From Laccaria trichodermophora (taxonomy: Eukaryota > Basidiomycota > Agaricomycetes > Agaricales > Hydnangiaceae): a stretch of DNA of 64,000 nucleotides. The DNA is taken from NCBI GenBank assembly GCA_018417955.1, contig JACTVC010000018.1:124001-188000 (forward strand), in the 5' to 3' direction. The position numbers and the translations under genes are program-made. The notes under the pieces were generated by a model. It saw only the letters and a list, made by a program, of their open reading frames with translations. It made no database searches and was not told the DNA's origin. Each line of letters begins with the position of its first letter. Position 1 is the stretch's first letter. Shown here one piece after another: positions 10,978 to 20,150 of the stretch.

Positions 10978-11006
10978 CAGACCTTCCGGAAATTCATGTC
11001 CACGTG
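10978..11006 (+). repeat. Left TIR of the Tc1/mariner-like element
   Basis: 29 bp identical to the reverse complement of 12041-12069, preceded by TA. Confidence 0.88.
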
Positions 11007-11085
11007 TTTTTTTTTGTGAAAGAAATAAAATAAATCGAAAAATTGCTGCGCTGTCGTGTTCTCGCTCTGTAATGCATTTCTGGAG

Positions 11086-11310
11086 ATGGTTTACCATCAT
11101 ATTAGTGCAGATATGGAGGAGAGAGACCTCCAGTTCATTGAATTAGGGTGGGACACCGACGAAATTGCTGCCAACCTTTGTGTCTCGGCAAACAGCATTG
11201 AGTGAGCTACGCAACCCATTGACACGGCATAGTAAGTTAGTCACTCCGAATTCCTTTGTGGACACTCATACGAAAATACGGACGCGTACTATTTGGCAAG
11301 GACCCCGTTC
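11086..11310 (+). pseudogene. Transposase helix-turn-helix remnant
   Basis: From the ATG at 11086 the frame reads MVYHHISADMEERDLQFIEL, then GWDTDEIAANLCVSANSIE, and stops. This resembles the N-terminal DNA-binding helix-turn-helix of basidiomycete Tc1/mariner-like transposases. Further pieces such as IRKYGRV near 11265 may continue it in another frame. The catalytic domain is missing, so the fragment cannot be an active transposase. The identification rests on pattern similarity recalled for the family, not on a search. Confidence 0.55.
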
Positions 11311-11329
11311 TCCATGCCTCGCTTGAGAG

Positions 11330-11700
11330 GAATGGCCATCTCAGCACCCTTTCTGCCCTCACTTGGAATCACCCAAACAACAACGAATGTCTTGCCCTCT
11401 TGCAAGGCCACACAGCCGCCTTAGTCTGCCAACTCCAACTTGCGTCATCCACCCTCCAGCCCTTCACCCCCCATTCCAATCCTCGCAACAGGTGGGTCTG
11501 ACGGGCAGGTCATCACGTTCCCTGGCGATATACACAATCTTGCACTGTATCGCCGCACAAAACTCTTCTGTCACCTCGTTGCAATTCGATAAACGGTGGC
11601 TGGCGACGGTGGGAACGATGAGTGGGTGAGGCTGTTTGAGACAGAGACAGGGAATTACGTGCGGGTTTTGAGTGAGCCCGGGGAGAGTTTGGATGGTAGA
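11330..11700 (+). pseudogene. Captured WD40-repeat gene fragment (Cdc4/F-box-WD type)
   Basis: Several frames, shifted relative to each other, together encode WD40-like blades: CLALLQGHTAALV, LATGGSDGQVITF, SSVTSLQFDKRWLA and WVRLFETETGNYVRVLSEPG. These are characteristic of the beta-propeller of Cdc4/MET30-type F-box/WD proteins. The frame breaks between blades and the missing ends show a non-functional fragment. Its location between TIRs indicates capture by a transposon. The donor gene lies outside the window. Confidence 0.65.
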
Positions 11701-12040
11701 TAGATGACTGGACCGTGACTGGACCTATCATATGGCTCACATCCTCCCCAACATCCTCTGAATCTGACCGTCAACCCCTCCCTTCCGCTCCAGGAGGTGG
11801 CCATAAGATGGTTGAAGGCAATGGTACCCTGCCCACGACGGATGCTCATAGGAATTTGAGAGGTTCATTGTCGTCAGAGTTGTCAGACAGAGTTGTCGGA
11901 CATAGTGACAGGTAAAAGGATGTTGGAACACCCGGAAATAGAGATCGATGGGCTAGTCGCGTACGCTGTACGGTCGGTATAGACGACGCCAGTCATTTTC
12001 GCATTTATTCGATTTATTTTATTTTATTGTGAAAAAAGAA

Positions 12041-12069
12041 CACGTGGACATGAATTTCCGGAAGGTCTG
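12041..12069 (-). repeat. Right TIR of the Tc1/mariner-like element
   Basis: 29 bp identical to the reverse complement of 10978-11006, followed by TA. Confidence 0.88.
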
Positions 12070-12375
12070 TACGTAATCACAACTGAAGCATCCGTGTCCG
12101 CAATTTCTTGGCAATTCCGAAATTCATTATTCAACTTGCCAACAACTTGCAGCTATCATCCTTCCAGAATGTCGATGTCGGAATCAAAGCGAAATGCTGG
12201 ATACCACAAATTGTTGGTCCGATCCTTATTCAAGCAAAGCCGACAGACTGTTTGCATGACAGTTACTTATGGTTGAGAACCCAAACACGAACGGCTTTCC
12301 GTCCGAGACAACAAAACGGAAGCAAAAGACATCTCAATATCTGTAAGACCTGAGCCTACTTGACCAGGCTTGGCA

Positions 12376-13837
12376 ATGACTCTCGCATCGCCGCAAGTGA
12401 TTATCGCGTGAGTGCACGCCAAGAGAAATGACTTTCACTTACCCAAACTCCCAGGTGCTTGCTTATCGCTTCATATATCAACCTAATTCTCTACACATAC
12501 GAACTTTACCTCGCCTATCAATACTTTTGGGAGCATGAACGCTCCAAGAAAGATAGATTGATCCTCAAGCTTGCTGTCGCATTTAACATCGTTGTTGACG
12601 GTGTTGGGACGTATTTCACTTGTGCTTTGATTTATCAAGTGAGGTCTTTTCGTAATAAGCTTCCAAGTGCTTAACACGGATCTGAGAAGTTCGCTGTCGT
12701 TTACTGGGGTAAGTCATAGCCAGAGATCTATTCAATGTATTCACAATGCCCGCAACAGGACAAACTGCACAAATAAGAACCTCGCATTGGACTCTCGTCA
12801 TAACTACGTTCACGGGCGGGTTGAGCACCTTTGTTGTGCAAAACTTCATGGTCTACCGTTATTGGACATGGTTAGCGAAGAATTTCGCGAAATTCCTCAT
12901 CCATCTTGAATGACTTTTCTGCTAGTACTTCAAACAAGATTGTACCCGTGTTTCTGTTTATGCTTGTCCTTGAAGTGGTGCGCCCTTTGGTAGTCATAAA
13001 CAAATATGAAGCTGACCCTACTACTTTTTCAGTTTGTCACAACTACACTCTACGCTGCATCGGCAAGTGCCAGAAAACTTAATAACCGTCGCGAACACTT
13101 CCATTTCGTAATGTAAGTCATTCGAATAAAGATCTCAGCCTACTCAGTCGGTTTCTGTGCTCTCAGTCTTTATCATAGCGGGCTAGTGGCCGCAAACATA
13201 TCCCTTACATTCTGCCTTTCTTGAAAGATTGGCCATCTCGAAATTTACAGCAAAGAGACTAAAAGGTGGGTGGCTGTTACGACGAAACTCTTTTGGCTTA
13301 TCACACCCCCTGTTAGTCTGGTGAGGCGGGTTATCCGGATGCTCGTCGTGACGGGAGTGATACCAACCATATTGTCTCTGGCAACGCTCATCACATATTT
13401 GGCAAGATCCGATATTTGGCAAAGTAAACCTGTTGTGAAATATATGCAGCCCGAATTCTGGTACTCACATCTGTACAGTATCCATCGCAATAGGACTCCT
13501 GTTGGGAAGGGTGTTCACGATTACTATGATATTCGCTCTCCTCATTCGAGAGAAGCTCAGGGGTGATTCCCACTTACACTCGTCCTGTACTGACACTCTT
13601 TCCGTGCCTTTTCCTGGTATGTTCACCTTTTTTAGTGTGGGTCAAGCTCATCACCTTGTATCAAAACAGGTCCTACGACGCCACCTCCAAAACCCGACGA
13701 CATTCATGTAATTTCTGTTCTGAGTGTTGATTGTGATCTAATTTGATGTACAGCTCAGCAACCTCACACGCTCCCGCCCTCGTTCATCACAAACCCTTCA
13801 GGTTGATGATATTGAGAGGACTTCGACCTTTACCTGA
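12376..13837 (+). CDS. Seven-TM integral membrane protein, DUF6534-like
   Basis: Multi-exon gene for a plasma- or endomembrane protein of an abundant Agaricomycete family of unknown function. The start MTLASPQVIIA is joined across an intron to CLLIASYINLILYTYELYLA and YQYFWEHERSKKDRLILKLA. Further exons give HWTLVITTFTGGLSTFVVQN plus FMVYRYWTW, then FWLITPPVSLVRRVIRMLVV, and the final hydrophobic span FTITMIFALLIREKLRG. The tail is hydrophilic (PTTPPPKPDDIHLSNLTRSR...) and stops at 13837, after introns at about 13618-13671 and 13711-13751. The QNF...YRYW and terminal R-x-LR-like features match DUF6534 proteins. Some internal splice sites (12900-13180) are uncertain, and a receptor-like role is only a guess. 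Confidence 0.7.
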
Positions 13838-14267
13838 CATGGTCAGCAGCTCAGCCTGGGTAGATTTCTCCAGCTTTTAACGACCTACCTTTGTTACGAT
13901 TTTTCAAGGTGCACTTTTTAGGACTCATTGCGCACCTAGTGCTTCGTTAAACAATAGGACCAAGGCCATTGCAAGGCCAGGTTCAGGACTTCAAGATGCC
14001 GAAACCTCCAGTGCCGCTTCGAGTTCTTCAAGGAACGAGACTTATGTTGAGTCTGCGGTAAGCTGAGCCGCGGGGGGGAAATTGCATAAATGTACATGCT
14101 GCATATGTATCCGTCACAAGGGTATGTAGCTGATAGCGGCAGTTTTTTGTATTCAGTAATGGGTCAATAACCTTGATTCCGATGAGCTCTGTGGTGAATA
14201 AGCAGCTGAATTCATTCATGGACCCCTTGACGAAATTCATTGAACCATTTTCAATCCCTACCAAAGA
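13838..14267. other. Intergenic spacer
   Basis: Short open fragments occur on both strands, but no convincing gene. The region precedes the ATG of the interrupted MYND gene and probably contains its promoter. Confidence 0.4.
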
Positions 14268-14336
14268 ATGCCTTCAATGCCACTAGCGAAACACGCAAGA
14301 GAGTTCAAGCAGTGCGCGAATTGTCATGAGACGAAA

Positions 14337-14440
14337 CCTCTGCTGCGCTGTTCAAACGATGGGTGATCACGGGGTGATAGCAGCAACAAGGGGCCGCTAA
14401 GGCGGACCCCAAAATTTTTGAGGCTGGGGAGCGTAGGCTA
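14337..14440 (-). repeat. Split direct repeat B2 (104 bp), outer end
   Basis: Identical by eye to 15101-15204; it forms the element's 3' terminus next to the MYND 5' piece. Confidence 0.9.
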
Positions 14441-14585
14441 CACAGATACAAATGTTCCTAGATAACAAGATATTAACCGTCCAATGTGTATGAAACGGAT
14501 GTCCGAGAGAGATTAACAGATGTCCAATGTATAAAAATAAAGTGAAAAAAAGAAAAAAAAGAAAAGAGGGAGAGGAGGGAGGGCC

Positions 14586-15100
14586 AAGAAAACTCTAGAG
14601 AGAATCTGCGAGAGGAACGGCGTATCAGTAGATGAGCCAGCTGAGTTTTACAAGTCTTCTTACTATCTGGCAAACGAAGTCTGAACCAGATAACAGTAAG
14701 AAAAGCGGACGGCGTCCGAAAAAGCAAAAGCCTCACCAAATGACGAGTGATTGAGTGTTGTGTAGAGTAGATAGGCGAAGCCTAGAGCGAGATCACTGTG
14801 CATTTGGGTGAGCATGCGGCGCATGAAGATGGAGGGCGCAGAGTGCTTACCTGGGCTGGATAGACGTGGTCTGAGGGAAAGCCAGCACCAGGAGAGGGGA
14901 AACGACACCGACATCTTCTCCTAACTCAGCATCTGCCAAACGCTGGCACTGAGTCAGAGATCGGTGTCGAGACCATGAGAGGTGAGCGGAGCTCAAGGAG
15001 AAAAGGCCCGGCGAGGCCGGACTTTTCCTGGGAAGAGATTTGAGTTGGCGCAGAGGCCTACGAAATGGCTCCTTACCCCTGGAACCCGCCATTACGACGA
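14586..15100 (-). repeat. Split direct repeat A2 (515 bp), internal
   Basis: Same sequence as 21529-22043; ends CCATTACGACGA directly against B1. Confidence 0.92.
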
Positions 15101-15204
15101 CCTCTGCTGCGCTGTTCAAACGATGGGTGATCACGGGGTGATAGCAGCAACAAGGGGCCGCTAAGGCGGACCCCAAAATTTTTGAGGCTGGGGAGCGTAG
15201 GCTA
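15101..15204 (-). repeat. Split direct repeat B1 (104 bp), internal
   Basis: Same sequence as 14337-14440, directly adjoining A2. Confidence 0.9.
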
Positions 15205-15550
15205 ATGGAGAGGTGTGGATGTTGTTGTGGGGTGGTGGTGGTGAGAAATGATGGAGGCGGAAAGCATAGAAAATTTGTTATTGCCGTTGTAGACGAAGTC
15301 CGATGGCGGCCAGCTGCTGCTCAGCACGAACAGTGGGGTTGTCTCTAATGTAGATCTTCCATGCTTGAGAAGACCAGCGACCGATAGCTTGAATGATATC
15401 TTCAGGGAGGCCAAGACTGGCATAGAATGTGGCGCCACCTGCACGAGGAGAGTGCCCACCAAATTCGCGGCTGAGTATTGCGAAGAACCGAGCATCGAAC
15501 CATGAACGGGTGGGATGTGAACCATCTTCTTGTAGAAAAAGAGCAAGGCA

Positions 15551-15555
15551 GGCGC
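15551..15555. repeat. 5-bp target-site duplication, left
   Basis: GGCGC, matching 19432-19436. Confidence 0.88.
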
Positions 15556-15874
15556 TGTGAAGCGTTCACTCTGAACTTCTCGCATAGCTGAAGCCAAGAG
15601 GGAAGGAGGAGGCAAGAATGGGTGGATCTGGGATCAACACCCATGAGTGAGCAATGAGCAGTTACAAGATACTCAGCTGGCCCAACATGATTATGCATAC
15701 TGTAGGAAGTACAGTTATACAAAGCACTACATGTAGTGCAAGAGGATGGCAAGACTGCTGACAAGGTGGTGGTTCAAGACAAAAGATCAATATATTATGT
15801 AAGATATCCAAATCTAGCTATATACCACTGTTTGACTATGGCCTCTGGGCATTCCCTTCCAATCCTATATCACA
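15556..15874 (-). repeat. 3' LTR (319 bp)
   Basis: Starts TGTG and ends CACA; same sequence as 19113-19431; flanked outside by GGCGC. Confidence 0.9.
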
Positions 15875-15886
15875 AAGCCCCCCAAT
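15875..15886 (-). promoter_or_regulatory. Putative polypurine tract
   Basis: The minus-strand G-rich run ATTGGGGGGCTT abuts the 3' LTR. It is short and interrupted by pyrimidines at the end, so the assignment is tentative. Confidence 0.45.
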
Positions 15887-16149
15887 GTCCAGAGGGCATG
15901 TAAGGAAAACAATGGTGGGGAAGAATAATAGAATAGAAATCCTCTTGCCCCCCAGAGTGAATATCAGGATAAAATGAGACCAAAAGGTAGCAAAGCAAAG
16001 AAGATGAATAAAAGAAAGAAAAAATTTGGCCCCAAATAATTTGCTATCTGGAAAGCTGGTCACTGTAAGCTCCCAGCTTAACCCAGAAATACCCATATGA
16101 TCCTCCCATTCTCTCTTCAGTGATGTATAACCATGAGTACTGGGAAACC

Positions 16150-16410
16150 ATGCAAGTGGATGGCTTCCAGGTCATCCATCCCAACTCCATTGCCTTTCCC
16201 CATCAAGATGGTGTAGCATGCTTCCATCATACTTGTGGTCTGGGTATAAGACATGTATAGTGTGATAGAGGCTTGCGCCTCTCCACTCAGATCGTTGATC
16301 CCAACTCAACTCCCTCTACCCATCAAGATGATGTAGCTTGCTTCCATTGTGGTGTGTCGTCTGGACGTGGGGAGTGTGTAATGGGATAGAGGCTTGCGCC
16401 TCTCCTCCCA
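16150..16410. repeat. Two-copy ~118-bp repeat with hairpin
   Basis: Within the LTR element interior, GATAGAGGCTTGCGCCTCTCC occurs at about 16264 and 16385. The arms GAGGC/GCCTC form a compact hairpin, and the upstream segment CATCAAGATG.TGTAGC.TGCTTCCAT is also duplicated. Confidence 0.65.
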
Positions 16411-16680
16411 CCTTCCACCTATACTCCCCTACAGCCCCCCACTTTTCCAGTGTGCGAATCTCAAGAATCAAGCCAGGGAGGATAGAGGCGAAGAGATCGT
16501 GCAGTGGAAAATTACAAGCCGTGATCGTAAGTTGGTGTCAGAGTAGGTAGAGGTGGTGCCAGTTGGGTAGGAATGATGAGAGGAAAGAAAGGGGAAGAAA
16601 GAAAAAAAAAAAAAAGTTGTCATAAAACTTGCCCCCCAGAGTGGACACAGGCCATGCAACACACATGCAGCAATCTGTAA

Positions 16681-17047
16681 GGCTACCATGATTGAAGAAG
16701 AGTCCGCCGCGCAACACGCGAGCAGCAACTCCTCAAGACTGATCCGCCGCAAAACATGCGAGCTGCAATCAGGAGCCAGAAGGTTACCATGATTGAAGAA
16801 GAGTCTGCCACGTAATGCGCGAGCAGCAACTCCTCAACACTGATCCGCCGCGAAACACGTGAGCAGCAATCAGTACTTCTGAGGGACTCAGAAGGTTACC
16901 ATGATTGAAGAAGAGTCCGCTGCGTAATGTGCGAGCTGCAACTCCTCCACACTGATCCGCCGCGCAACACGCGAGCAGCAATCAGCCTTCTGAGAGAAGG
17001 TTACCATGACTGAAGAAGAGTCCGCCGCGTAATGCGCGAGCAGCAAC
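16681..17047. repeat. Tandem repeat, ~101-112-bp units, four copies
   Basis: The motif GGTTACCATGATTGAAGAAG (first copy GGCTACC) recurs at 16681, 16782, 16894 and 16999. Each unit also holds GC-rich subrepeats of the form CCGCCGCGxAACxCGCGAGC. It lies in the non-coding interior of the LTR element. Confidence 0.8.
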
Positions 17048-17413
17048 TCTCAACCAGTTGAGGTGTCTCCCCAGCCCATAAGAGTCCTCCAATCAAGTCT
17101 TAACACCCCAAATAGAGGGGAGATCCTGAGGTAGCCAAAAATGTGTTTGAGCATAGCGTAGTGATTTCTGGCCCGTTCCTGGAGATCAAATACCCGTTCG
17201 AAAGCTACGAACGACGCCTTTCCAACGGTATAATTCGCGTATCGTGACGAGCCGTGGTTGTCGAGATAGAGAGGTAATACCCAGAAACTGCAGTTCTGGA
17301 GTAAATGCATACTGCAGACCAGGCTGTTGTCCGTTATCGACGTGAATAGGTGCGTCGGAAAGGTACGATTCAGGCGTTTCAAACGAGCTATAGAGCGTCC
17401 GATGCGAGCAGGT

Positions 17414-18372
17414 TATGACAATAGGAATGGGGAAATGGTTGTTGAAGAGATGGTACTGTAACACAAGGACCGCTTGTCCGTTTGGCGCGTATAAGGGCTT
17501 CCCAGAAGCGCATTGACCGTGGCTTCAAAAAAAGCCAAAGAACATAAGGAACGACGAGGATCTCGTCGAGAACGGACGAAATATGTTCAGTTTGGCCATG
17601 CCAGGCTGAACTAGGCGAAGCGCAGCCAATATGTGACCGTTTGGCGAGTTCATGGGGTCCAAAGAAAGGTATGAACGAGTGCTTCCCAGCGCAAAAAAGA
17701 CGAGAGCAATCGGGGTGTTGGTTGGCGAGATATGACATGAACAAGTCACATGCAAATGGTTGTTGGAGGGATGGTGCTGTGACACGAGAACCGCTCGTCC
17801 GTTTGACGCATATGAGGGCTTCCCAGAAGCGCATTGACCGTGGCTTTAAAACGAACCAAAGAACGAAAGGGACGACGAAGATCTCGCCGAGAATGGATGA
17901 AACATGCTCATCTTGGTCATACCAGGCTGAACTAGGCGAAGCACCGCCAATAGGTGACCGTTTGGCGAGTTCAGGGAGTCCACAGAAAGGTGTGAATGAG
18001 GGCTTTCCAACGCAAAAAGGATGAGCGCAATCGGGGCATCGGTTGGCGAGATATGACATGAACAAGTCACATGTAAGTGGTTGTTGGAGGGATGGTGCTG
18101 TAACACAGGAACCGCTCGTCCGTTTGACGCGTATGAGGGCTTCCCAGAAGCGCATTGACCGTGGCTTCAAAACGAGCCAAAGAACAAAAGGAACGACGAG
18201 GATCTCGCCGAGAACGGACGAGATATGTTCATTTTGGTCATACCAGGCTGAAATAGGTGAAGCGCAGCCAATACGCGACCGTTTGGCGAGTTCAGGGGGT
18301 CCAAAGAAAGGTATGAACGAGGGCTTCCCAGCGCAAAAGAGACGAGAGCAATCGGGGCATCGGTTGGCGAGA
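17414..18372 (-). repeat. Tandem repeat, three ~321-bp units
   Basis: The landmark TATGAC/TATGAG occurs at 17414, 17731, 18052 and 18373, giving units of 317, 321 and 321 bp. Since 321 is divisible by 3, a minus-strand frame (18449-17388, 353 residues) stays open through all units, repeating blocks like LANRCPDCSRLFCAGKPSF and KPRSMRFWEALI about every 107 residues. Long frames are also open on the opposite strand, so coding is unproven. Confidence 0.85.
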
Positions 18373-19097
18373 TATGAGGTGAACAAGTCCAATTTTGATG
18401 TCCCATCAACCCCATCCAACCCAAAACCACTCCAAACCCTTCTAACCATTCAGAAACCAAGAAGAGCCATTCCAGGGAGTTCATAGAGAAGAAAGGAGGA
18501 TGAGAATACTCAGTCCCCAAGCAAGAAAACAGGAAAGATTGGGAGAGAAGCATAGTAGGGCATAGCACATAATTTCCAGAGCAGCAGACTGAACTGGAGG
18601 GATGTCAATGAACATCTGGCTGTTCTTGAGAGGCCTAGATGCTAAAAGACAAGGGAGATGGTTGAGGAACAGGTGGAGTCTGAGAGACAGTGAAGCAGCG
18701 CAACGCAGCAGGCAACACTGGTTGTGGGCGACCTCCTCACCAAGTCAATGGTCGCGTAGTCGCGGAATCCAGACATAGGTGAGAGGAACTCTCCTCACAG
18801 TAGGCTTTAGGCCGCGTAGTCGCGAAATCCCAAAGCCCAGCTGCTCAGAGTCAGCGCAGCACCCCAATCAAACAAACCTCAACCAGCTGTGCAAGCACAA
18901 GCTAAAGTCAATGGTTCATCCAACTGAAGGATGGATGAGCCCTTTCACATGAAGTAGTAAGCCCACCGCGAAGTGCGCGAGCTGCAGCTACCCTCCATGC
19001 TAAGGTTCCTCCTGTGATGAGCTGGCGCATTCCCACAACTCTCCAGCTCTCCCTCTACCAAGAAATGCAGACTTCAACCATGCTTTGGTGAAGTCCG

Positions 19098-19111
19098 CGG
19101 TGCCCCCACCA
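19098..19111 (-). promoter_or_regulatory. Putative primer-binding site
   Basis: On the minus strand TGGTGGGGGCACCG begins 1 nt inside the 5' LTR. It starts with TGG, complementary to a tRNA CCA end. The tRNA species was not identified. Confidence 0.5.
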
Positions 19112-19112
19112 T

Positions 19113-19431
19113 TGTGAAGCGTTCACTCTGAACTTCTCGCATAGCTGAAGCCAAGAGGGAAGGAGGAGGCAAGAATGGGTGGATCTGGGATCAACACCCA
19201 TGAGTGAGCAATGAGCAGTTACAAGATACTCAGCTGGCCCAACATGATTATGCATACTGTAGGAAGTACAGTTATACAAAGCACTACATGTAGTGCAAGA
19301 GGATGGCAAGACTGCTGACAAGGTGGTGGTTCAAGACAAAAGATCAATATATTATGTAAGATATCCAAATCTAGCTATATACCACTGTTTGACTATGGCC
19401 TCTGGGCATTCCCTTCCAATCCTATATCACA
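19113..19431 (-). repeat. 5' LTR (319 bp)
   Basis: Same sequence as 15556-15874; flanked outside by GGCGC (19432-19436). Confidence 0.9.
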
Positions 19432-19436
19432 GGCGC
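19432..19436. repeat. 5-bp target-site duplication, right
   Basis: GGCGC, matching 15551-15555; disregarding one copy, the recombinase frame is continuous. Confidence 0.88.
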
Positions 19437-20150
19437 CATGAACAGAGTCACGTTGGTCGATGTATTCACGGAGAAGTGCAACGGGGTCAGCTACTTCCTG
19501 ATGTGAAAACAGAATGTCAGTACCATGGTAAAATGGATCTCCCTTGTGATAAGGAAGATGATACTGTGCGCGACCATCAGCGAAGGTGAGGGAGGAGTGC
19601 TTGATAATTTTTCTCCAGTCGAAAAGTTCTTTTGAATTCTTCTGCACCAACTCACCTGAGCGGTGGCATGCATAGAAGAGGCAAGACATGATAGTGGCAA
19701 AGAGGAGGTCGTCATAGGACCGTGAGCCATGGGCGATGTGTAGAAAAGTCTGTAGATGAGCAGGACGCAAGGGCAACTTACGACGAATTGGGTCGGCACG
19801 GATTTTCTTGGATCCCCGTATGGTTGTGGTGACCAGTGGGTGGGCACGATTAGCGTCGAAGTCAGGATATATATCTGAAAGAAAATGCCTGACGCCTGAT
19901 AGATATTTTGGAGCAGAGGCAATGAACTGAGAGGTGTAAGCAACATAGCGAGCCAAGGTTTCAGGAGTGGGTTCAATAGAAAGGTGATGGGACATGCAAA
20001 AAGAGATGTAGTCACGAGCTCCTGTTGCATAACCCTTGACTGTTGATTTTTCGATAGCATTAGCTTGAAGATGAAGCATGCGATCATCAAGATCTGACAG
20101 CTTCATTGGTGGGCGAGTCCGGCGTGAGGCTCTGGACCCGCCCAGGGCGC

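Larger units (their letters stand above)
10978..12069 (+). mobile_element. Tc1/mariner-like element with captured host gene fragment
   Basis: The ends are inverted repeats: CAGACCTTCCGGAAATTCAT... (10978-11006) mirrors 12041-12069 perfectly, and similarity continues into an AT-rich stretch. Each end is flanked by TA (10976-10977, 12070-12071), the target dinucleotide of Tc1/mariner elements. Inside are the N-terminal part of a transposase-like helix-turn-helix and a decayed WD40 gene fragment. No DDE/D catalytic core is seen, so the copy is non-autonomous. Confidence 0.82.
15556..19431 (-). mobile_element. Non-coding LTR retroelement (LARD-like) nested in the recombinase gene
   Basis: Two 319-bp direct repeats, TGTGAAGC...TATCACA, bound a 3.24-kb interior. 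The 5-bp GGCGC is duplicated exactly at both flanks (15551-15555 and 19432-19436). Reading the minus strand, a primer-binding-like TGGTGGGGGCACCG lies 1 nt from the 5' LTR and a G-rich tract lies next to the 3' LTR, so the element is in minus orientation. No gag, protease, RT or integrase is found inside. The LTRs look identical, implying very recent insertion by a partner element in trans. Confidence 0.88.

Noticed and set aside
16681..17047. CRISPR-like repeat-spacer array
   Set aside because: Units are about 105 bp with the whole unit repeated, not short repeats with unique spacers, and the genome is eukaryotic.
17641..18486. Plus-strand frames over the 321-bp repeats as genes
   Set aside because: Open on both strands because the repeat unit length is a multiple of three; no family features.
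19055..19321. Protein encoded by the LTR (frame MSAVLPSSCTTCSALYNC...)
   Set aside because: It is the same chance frame in both LTR copies and continues into unrelated flanks; no family features.
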